Shown: positions 56,560 through 64,000 of the stretch, in pieces | Layout of the letters: each line of letters begins with the position of its first letter | Numbering within the stretch: the stretch's first letter is position 1 | Assembly (NCBI RefSeq): GCF_004193775.1 | Contig: NC_041005.1 | Span: forward strand, 9,798,501-9,862,500 | Length of the DNA: 64,000 bases | Origin: Glycine soja | Taxonomy: Eukaryota > Streptophyta > Magnoliopsida > Fabales > Fabaceae | Direction of reading: 5' to 3' | The notes under the pieces: generated by a model | What the model was told of the DNA's origin: nothing | Seen by the model: the letters and a program-made list of their open reading frames with translations, nothing else | The model's database searches: none | Translations under genes and position numbers: made by a program

Positions 56560-59093
56560 GAATCATTTGAAGATACTAGAGAAAAGGTTTCTTTATAGTC
56601 AATGCCTTTTTTTTGAGTAAAGTCTTTAGCAACTAGACGAGCCTTATATCTCTCGATATTACCCTTTGAATCCTTCTTGAGGTTGTTGAGGTTGCTCTAA
56701 AGGTATTTGAGAGAGAACCTCATTGTTGTCTTGTTCTGGAACAATATCAATAGTTTGAACATTGTCTTCTATTACTGGAGTTGTGTCTTGAACAATAATA
56801 GGTACGAGGACTTGATCACTTTAAATAACAGGTTCTTCCTCAAAGACAACATTCCTTATGTTCTCTTCCTTCCCAAACTCAACTTCCTCAAGAAATCTCG
56901 CATTTCCCGTCTCAAAAAAGGATCTTAAGGTGGGATTGTAAAATTTATAGCCTCGAGAGCATTCAACATAGCCAACAAAATAGCAGCTAATTGTTCTTGA
57001 GTCCAGCTTTCTTTCATATGGTCTATAAGGTCGTGCCTCAGCTGGACAACCCCAAATGTGCAAATGTTTAATGCTTGGCCTTTTACCAGTCCAAAGTTCA
57101 TAAGGGGTTTTATTAACTGCTTTACTTGGCACCCTATTAAGGATGTAAATTGCGGTCTTTAAGGCTTCTCTCCAAAGTGACTTTGGCAAAGAGGAATGAC
57201 TAATCATACTTCTTACCATATCCTTAAGAGTTCGGTTTCTTCATTCTGCTACACCATTCATGTTGGGTTTTCCCGGCATAATGTATTGCGGAACAATTCC
57301 ACACTCATTGAGGAAAAGTGCAAAAGATCATGGATGTTGTTCTCCTGATCCATCATATCTGCCATAATACTCACCACCACGGTCAAATTTGGCAGCCTTA
57401 ATTTTCTTTTCAAGTTGAAGTTCAACCTCAGCCTTGAAAGTCTTAAAAATGTATAGGGATTGGGATTTCTCATGTATCAAATATAGGTAACCGTATCTAG
57501 AGTAGTCATCTATGAACATAATGAAATATTGTTGTCCATTCCAAGAAGTTGTAGGAAAAGGACCACAAATGTCTGTATGCACTAGTTCTAAGACGTATAA
57601 AGCTCTTTTGGCACCTAATTTTCTTATGTTTGTTCGTTTTCCCTTTATGCATTCAATACAGACCTCAAAGTTTGATAAATCCAAAGGGTTAAGAATTTCA
57701 TCCAACACAAGTCTCTGAATTCTTTGTTTAGAGATATGGCCTAAACGCTTATGCCATAAGGTGGCTGAATTCTCATTCAATTTTCATTTTGTACCATGTG
57801 AACTTATTTGCAGTATTTCATTATAGGAACTAACAACATCAAGCATGTAAAGATTATCAATTAAAGAACCAAAACCAACCATATTTGAATTTTGGTAGAG
57901 AATAACTTTATTATTTCCAAATGAACAAGAAAAATCCAAATTTGTCCAAACTAAAAATAAAAATCAAATTCCATCTAAAAGACGGTACAACAAAAGTCTC
58001 AAATAAATCCAAATAAAATCCAGTTTTTAACTGTAATCTAAAAGTTCCAATAGCTTCCACTACAACCTTCTTTCCATCATCCCCAAAGATGAATCTTTCA
58101 TCATCACTTGGTAGTCGGCTCCACAGGCAACCCTGCATAGTCATACTTATGTGAGTAGTAGCACCAGAATCTACCCACCAAGTATTTTTAGGTACAAAAG
58201 CCAAATTAACTTCTGAACAAACTAGAGTAAGAAATTTACCTTTCTTCACACACCATGCGGCATACTTGGGACACTCTTTCTTCATGTGTCCCGACTTCTT
58301 GCAGAATTAACAGGCAAATTCCTCATCCTTATTTTGTTTCTTTTGCTGAGAAGTCCCTTCCGCAACACCCTTAGTCTTCTTCCTTTTCTCGAAGTCAATG
58401 AACACTTTCAGTCCTATCTCTCTGCAGCCTCTCCTCCTCTTGCACACAGTGAGATATAAGCTCATTGAGGGACCATTTGTCCTTCTGAGTGTTATAGCTC
58501 ACTTTGAATTGCCCAAAGTGTGCAGAAAGAGAGATCAAAACCAAGTGCACGAGTAGGTCTTCACCAAGCTCTAACTTAAGTGACTTGAGTTTTGATGCGA
58601 GATTGGACATCTCCATAATGTACTCCCTTATGTTTCCTTTGCCTTTATACTTCAGGGAGATGAGTTTAGCCAAAAGGTTACTTGTCTCCGCCTTTTCATT
58701 TTTGGCAAATTATTGCTCAATTTCCTCAAGGAATTTCTTTGCACTTTGACCCTAAAAAATAGAGCCCCGAAATGCTTCTGAAATAGAGCGCTTCATGATC
58801 ATAAGGCACATTCAGTTGGACCGATCCTACTTCTCATTTTTTACCTCATTAAAGGTTTCCGGAGTGGAAATGGGTCGTTCCATCCTCAATGCCAAGTCCA
58901 AATCCATACAGCCAAGAACAATTTCTATGGCTTTCTTCCAGACCTTAAAATTTGTCTCATTCAGCATTGGGATAGAATTCACTTGGGCAGTAACATTTGC
59001 AACACTAGTAATATTAACTAAACAGAGAACAAAAATAACATGTTCACAAATAATCAAGCAAGTCATAAAAAGTATAGATAACAAGACATGCAA
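56560..59093 (-). pseudogene. copia gag-pol (gag, protease, integrase, RT start)
   Basis: 59093-58827: gag N-terminus (NSIPMLNETNFKVWKKAIEI). 58673-58395: gag (UBN2-like) YKGKGNIREYIMEMSNLASK. Near 58270-58310: zinc knuckle C-stop-FCKKSGHMKKECP with a TAA inside. 58240-57920: protease WWVDSGATTHIS with the D-S-G triad intact. 57780-57330: GAG-pre-integrase LWHKRLGHISKQRIQ and integrase HTDICGPFPTTSW, FIDDYSRYGYLYLI. 57219-56821: integrase C-terminus [20 protein letters not shown] and [12 protein letters not shown]. 56700-56560: RT start [17 protein letters not shown]. Stops and shifts separate these. Confidence 0.85.
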
Positions 59094-59099
59094 ATATTT

Positions 59100-59450
59100 C
59101 CCATAACAGATCCATCACAAGATACCTAGCACAACATTAATTCTAATCTTTGGACAAAGAAATTAATTTGTAATTGGTACTCTCAAGACAATGATCAAAT
59201 ATTGACAATTAGTTCTAACAAATAATAGCCTTTCTTTGGACCGACTACTATTCTCATGAAAAAAACTTAATAATTATCACATATTTATCATCGCAGGTAT
59301 GTTATTATTTGGCCAAATTGTGTCTTCCTTTGGGCCGAACATAATTTGCATAAATAATTCCATACTAACATCCATGCAATTTAATTAAACCAATTTACGC
59401 AGTAGAGGTTACTTTGGCAACATAATGGTTCAACCAATTTAATTAAAATT
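59100..59450. repeat. Leader copy matching 56070-56480
   Basis: Part of the untranslated leader between gag and the primer-binding site of the copia element. It is the direct-repeat partner of 56070-56480. The remainder of the leader (59451-60048) has no recognised feature. Confidence 0.75.
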
Positions 59451-60048
59451 ACTGGACACGCAATTAAATGGAAAAGATCTGTAATGGTTAAATTTGTACC
59501 CAATTGTGATAGCAATAAATGTTTGAAAAATAACATCATGGTAAACTAATTACGCATCCGAAACAAACATACCACGGTACTATCACAAATTTATACTAAC
59601 CACATGAATAACATAAATTATCAGCTTATCACCGTTTCATGAAAAAAAAAACTATTTGGCAAAAAACAATTATTCATATAAGACAAAAGACCATTGTCTT
59701 ATTACTGATTCATATAAACAAAAAAAAATATATTTATGAAATTGTGCCACATACTAAATGCCAACACCAGATACGTAGAACTTTTATCCCAGATAGAATA
59801 ATATGCTAGCAAATGCGACACAAACAAAAAAAATTGTACACCCTGTAAATCAAATGCAGAGGCCTTTTATTAATTCTAAAAAGGAGAAAAACTTTATGGC
59901 CATAACACATAAAATTTGGGGTTTTACAATTTTATTGATCAAAATAGTTTCTCCCCAAAATAAAATTAGGGTTCATATAGCTAAAAGGATCCAGATATAA
60001 TACATATCAAACAGAGCTTTAAATCCCAATAATATAACAGTAATGGTG

Positions 60049-60060
60049 GCTCTGATACCA
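60049..60060 (-). other. Primer-binding site (initiator tRNA-Met)
   Basis: TGGTATCAGAGC on the minus strand, two bases inside the 5' LTR. It is the typical plant copia primer site complementary to the 3' end of initiator tRNA-Met. Confidence 0.9.
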
Positions 60061-60062
60061 CT

Positions 60063-60543
60063 TGCTGGGAATTTTTTCAATAAGCCTTATAAAATACCAA
60101 ATGAGCACCAAAACACATTATGTCAGATTATCAAGATGTTTTAAGGAATACCTGGATCCATAGAGAGCTTGATCAACACGCAGCGGAATTTGACATTGGT
60201 CACGAACAATTGGTTTAATGACATTCCTCAACCAAATCACCTTCTTCCTTATGGGACCTTCGTTTTCTCTTCAGATGGGAAGAGGAGAAACTGTTTATTG
60301 ATTTAGTGTATTGGGGACCATAACCATGCCTTAGGTTTTAAACCTATTAGAGTTCCCATTATCCCCTAATGGGCCAAACTGGTTTATGCTCCTTAAGCTC
60401 ATATCAATTTTCTGGCAGTCTAATGGGCTCACTTAAATAGATCACTTTATATTGAACCCATTTAAATGTAAATAACTAATATAAATGTTATAATATAATA
60501 TGTAGCCCATATTAATTTATTAGGAATTATAAAATTCCTAACA
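60063..60543 (-). repeat. 5' LTR of the copia element
   Basis: 481 bp. On the minus strand it begins TGTTAGGAATTTTATAATTC and ends AAAAATTCCCAGCA. It is the partner of 54452-54931. Confidence 0.92.
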
Positions 60544-61007
60544 TGACTTTCTTGAAGATAGTTCCTGCAAGGAAGCTCTTGCGGCAGAAACGTCCCGTTG
60601 AAACAATTTCACATCTCCAAAAAGCTTTTCCTCGTTCTTTGCAAGTGTTAGTTTGTCCTCCTTAGACTTCAATATAGATGGCATCAAACATCTTCTTAGT
60701 TTAACAATTTCACGGTATCCTTCAACTTCCTCTGTAGAAATTCGAGCAAATTCCCTAAGTCTTGCTCCCATTTTTTCTTCTAGAATGAGAAACTTATTAA
60801 TTTGCTCCTTCTTTAGAGCCAAAGTTTCAGTCTCTAATTGCACTCGAGCAAGGACAAATTGCAATTTGTCGTACTTGACATCAATGCTTGACTGCATCAC
60901 TTTAAATCCAGAGACAATTTTATTTATCTTATTTTCTACAGCTTCTAAATTGGAGTCATTGTCTACTATCTCCATTTCTCTGTTTAACTAAAGCAAGAAG
61001 TTGTTCC

Positions 61008-62230
61008 TGTGACACCCTCTACCCCGCACATATATGTACTAATAATAAAAGAAATAGGAATGAGGAATTAATTAAAAGTTTTTAAAACACATTCAAATAA
61101 AAACATTTCAAAAGGGTAAAAGGCTCACAGTCACTTCTCTAACATCATAATAGAACTTGTCCAAATAAATAATAAAATCATCTTGGCTCAAAACAAGGTC
61201 GTCCAAAACATGATGCAATTAATATAGAAACCTATGTCCCAATGTCACATCCTATCAGAGCATTGTGTCCCGACGTCTTTCAACACACGGTTCCTTAAAA
61301 CAATTCATCTAGTGATATGCTCCTATGAACACAAAGTTCAAGATCATCATAGGATCCAAACACAAACAACACATGGGGAGTGAGTTATCACATTCCTAAC
61401 TAATAGAGAGAAACAAGACAATATGTAGATATACATATCATATAATCAAAATAAAACTTACTTAAACATAGTTCACGTCATTCTAGCACTTGTCACCTAA
61501 CATCACATCTCAACACAACACATCTCATTTATTTTTACATCATTCATGTACTCAAGGATCAAAATACAATATCACTAAGTCAATCAAAATTGATCAATAC
61601 ACAAACATTATGCAATAGACACACTAAGACTCAATCCTATATGCAATGTGGTACCATGTCATTGAAAAACCACACTGGGGTGCTTAGGAGTACATAACAA
61701 GACACACCACACAATGGGTATGTCAGGTCACTTTCACTAAGTAAAATCATAAGGTGACCAGTCAGGGTCACTCTGTTTTGCGAGAATGCTCCAACCATAT
61801 GGGATCAACATAGACTTAAAGGAGCACTCAAACAAAGTGTCTTTACCCCTAAGGCATAAACTCCGAAGAATTCATTAGGGTCTCACCTTCCTGATTCAGG
61901 TCCAACCCCTAAAAAAATTTTTGCATGCAGACACTGCTCATGAATTATAAAATACCCATGATCTCACACTCGTGTTTCAAACACGTTTAACAAATTGCGC
62001 TACAATTTAACACTTTAGGTTCCTAACTAGGAATCTTACACTTTCCCTTTAACACTGTGCATAAATACTTTTCTAAAGGTAAACACCAATCGGGTTATTG
62101 TATAATTCATAGCTCACAACACAAGTATTGTCACATCAAGTGTTAACCACACTTATTCATAACCAAATTTCATATCCACAATTTTATCATATCACAACAT
62201 AACAATCCACCATTATATGTTTACGTGTAT
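61008..62230. other. Retroelement-like non-coding DNA
   Basis: It begins TGTGACACCCTCTACCCC, a form like the edge of plant gypsy LTRs, and includes phrases such as GGGGAGTGAGTTATCAC that look repetitive. No coding region, TSD or second copy in the window. It is probably an LTR fragment joined to the truncated end of the LTR at 62231. Confidence 0.4.
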
Positions 62231-63605
62231 AAGTCCGAGTATCGTATCCACAAAGACTTTATTTGTACTTAGGTAGATGAATATTTAATTTACAAGTAAT
62301 AGATAAGGAATTTAAATTAGAAGATAAAGAAAGATAAAAGATAAGATAAATATTTAAATTAAAAGATGATAAAGATAAAAAAAAAGTAGAAGATAAAATA
62401 AATAGGAAATTTTAATGTAAAAGATAAGAAAAATAAAACATAAAGATGATGACAAAAAGATGAATTCAGAAGATGAGAATGATGGGAACTTAGCCTACCA
62501 GAGCTACTCTTTGATGTAATGTTAATGATTTTTCTCTATTTATAATTATTCCAATTTATACCTGCATCTACTAGTATACTCTACCTTTGGTCCCCCGCAT
62601 GAAAGAGCCTAATTTATTTATTTTCTCTCCCAAGTTCCTTTGCAGAGCTAAAATAGTAAATTGCATTAAGAATAAAAATGTATAACAGGCTAAACAAATA
62701 TTAACCTATCCCTAGTGATGACTTTATTTAGATACCCTTTCCCAGTTCTATTAGAAAACAATGTTTCCCAACGCTACCCCTAAAACTTACCATGCAAATG
62801 GGTGATCAAACCATAAGCAATAATATTAATCACAAGAAAGGATAATCCAAATATAATATTCATAAATAGATAGGAAGAGAAATTACATCAATAGTAGTTG
62901 ACTGCCAAGTTCCCAACAAGGGGTTTAGCCTCTCATTATCATGGAGACTTTACAATTGCAAGAGGGGAATATTTAGTAATGGGGGGGAAAAGATAAGAAA
63001 GGGAATAAAGGGAAGGAATGACTCTCATTGTCATGGAGACTATACAATTGCAAGAAGGGAATATTTAGTAAAAAGGGAAAAGATAAGAAAGGGAATGGAG
63101 GGAAGGAATGACTTTCATTGCTTGCTTCTCCTTCTTCTAGCCTTTGCCTTCTATAAAGAATTGTATTTTGTTGGAATTTATGTGTGTCTTCTCCTTCTTC
63201 TCTCTTCTTCTTTTATAGGTGCAGATTAGCGGGCTTATGAATTAGTCTGATTTCCTTAATTAGTCCTTCTTAACTTAATTATTCTGCTTTTCTTAATTAT
63301 TTTGCTTTCCTGGTTTCCTCAATTAGTCTTCTTTCCTTAATTAGTTTATTTTTCTCAATTAGTTTGTTTTCCTTAATCAGTCATTCTTTCCTCAATTAGC
63401 ATGCTTTCCTTAATTATTCCTGTATTTCTTGGCTTTATTTTACACACTAAGCTTCATAAATCCATTACTTTTAATATTCTCTACACAAAAACTTAAATGA
63501 TGTTAATTTAACAATTATTTGCCCAAAAAGGAAAAACTATAAGAGAAAAATTGCAAATTCCTATATAATTTAACTCCAAAATATACTCATAATTAGTAGT
63601 TATCA
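62231..63605 (-). repeat. 3' LTR of a minus-strand retrotransposon running off the window
   Basis: Reverse complement of the solo LTR family at 1305-2564. The minus strand begins TGATAACTAC right after a polypurine tract and matches through ACTCGGACTT near 62231, then diverges, so the 3' end is truncated or replaced. It has a ~90-bp tandem duplication (62931-63022 and 63023-63112, with CATGGAGACT and ACAATTGCAAGA) that the solo LTR lacks. Confidence 0.85.
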
Positions 63606-64000
63606 AACTCCCCCAAATTTAAATCTTTACTTGTCCTCGAGCAAAAGGAAAAAGTTCAGAGTTTACCAATCATAGTTCATAAGATAACTTCATACATTCC
63701 AAAAAATTTCATTGGCCAATTCTCAAGTTCACAGTTGTCATAAGTTCATGAAAGGAGCAGAACAAAATGTACTTCAAATGAAATGGTGAGCAAGAATGAC
63801 ATATCACAAGGAATAATCACCAAACTTCATTCCTCATACGGCTAGTGTTTCTCTCAATCCCACAATTGTCTTGGTAAAAGTATTTGAATTATAACAATTG
63901 AATAGTAAAATTATCAACTTTGCACATTATCTCAATCAATGCTATCATACATGCACAATGTGGATCACTAAGGACTTTATTAGGCTTGTAACATGGCTGG
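63606..64000 (-). mobile_element. Polypurine tract and 3' internal end of the same retrotransposon
   Basis: AAATTTGGGGGAGTT on the minus strand at 63606-63620 is a polypurine tract next to the LTR. The remaining ~380 bp to the window edge are internal, non-coding sequence of the element. Its coding part lies beyond 64000. Confidence 0.75.

Larger units (their letters stand above)
54452..60543 (-). mobile_element. Ty1/copia element with both LTRs, TSD TGACT, RT/RNase H deleted
   Basis: A 6,092-bp element on the minus strand. 5' LTR 60063-60543, 3' LTR 54452-54931. A primer-binding site (TGGTATCAGAGC, initiator tRNA-Met type) is at 60049-60060 and a polypurine tract (AAGTGGGAGAT) at 54932-54942. 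TGACT flanks it at 54447-54451 and 60544-60548. The order gag, protease, integrase, then a short RT start is the copia order. Only the first ~35 RT residues remain; RNase H is absent. It is non-autonomous. The two LTRs differ at roughly twenty positions by eye, so the insertion is not very recent. Confidence 0.92.
54276..60975 (-). pseudogene. Coiled-coil protein gene split by a copia element
   Basis: 60975-60544 (minus) encodes an ATG-initiated, stop-free 144-residue coiled coil rich in Glu, Lys, Leu and Ser (ENKINKIVSGFKVMQ, KYDKLQFVLARVQLETETLA). The frame continues exactly at 54446-54276 for 56 more residues (ASFKQRIIFIDKRVSELETE, TAARNFKEAARIATEAKSL) to a stop. The gap is a copia element with a TGACT duplication, so the frame was intact when it landed. 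Upstream of the ATG an in-frame TAG and a different open frame hint at a lost 5' part. At the 3' side it runs into copia DNA. No known domain is recognised; the product would be a structural or scaffolding-type helix protein. Confidence 0.65.

Noticed and set aside
58504..59106. Plus-strand open frames in the copia gag region
   Set aside because: Antisense shadows of copia gag; no independent support.

Overview
This is plant nuclear DNA, AT-rich and crowded with transposons. Intron-containing genes with GT-AG junctions, Ty1/copia and Ty3/gypsy retroelements, Mutator-like elements (MULEs) and a plant mobile domain gene all point to an angiosperm. The style of the retroelements and MULEs resembles soybean (Glycine) or a close legume; that identification rests on recognition, not on a database search.

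Layout. 1-6639: decayed gag-pol of a Tat/Ogre-type Ty3/gypsy element, split by a solo LTR (1305-2564, TSD GAGAG). 6640-14590: MULE copy A (minus strand), holding a ~190-bp tandem array, a two-module PB1-like gene, a transposase (MURA)-OTU protease gene broken by a second solo LTR (10675-12264), and a terminal region of short palindromes ending in a terminal repeat. 14733-15480: copia remnant. 19061-21328: 5'-truncated TANGO2-like gene. 21843-22546: foldback element whose arms carry tRNA-Ile-like sequence. 23958-26185: a ~395-bp direct duplication flanking a copia remnant. 27328-31956: the only gene that looks intact, a nine-exon WD40 protein on the minus strand. 33481-34577: terminal-inverted-repeat element. 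34578-40663: AT-rich intergenic DNA. 40664-50375: MULE copy B, which keeps both halves: a plant mobile domain gene (+) and the PB1-like and MURA-OTU genes (-), converging on the tandem array. 50376-51885: more tRNA-Ile-like foldback sequence, one copy split by a solo LTR (51268-51810, TSD AGTTC). 52400-53850: beta-xylosidase pseudogene. 54276-60975: a coiled-coil reading frame split in register by a copia element (54452-60543, TSD TGACT). 61008-64000: retroelement-like DNA, then the 3' LTR of an element that runs off the window; its LTR belongs to the same family as the first solo LTR.

How the parts relate. The two MULE copies show a transposon architecture that links four modules: MURA transposase, a fused OTU-type cysteine protease domain, a separate protein with two tandem PB1-like modules, and (in copy B) a plant mobile domain protein. 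A ~190-bp satellite-like array and palindromic GGAAGAAGTTCTTCC-type repeats sit at fixed places in both. Both copies are dead, and many of their stops look like CAG to TAG changes, the pattern expected from deamination of methylated CHG sites. Host genes make up a small part of the window: one apparently functional WD40 gene plus truncated or broken TANGO2, beta-xylosidase and coiled-coil genes.
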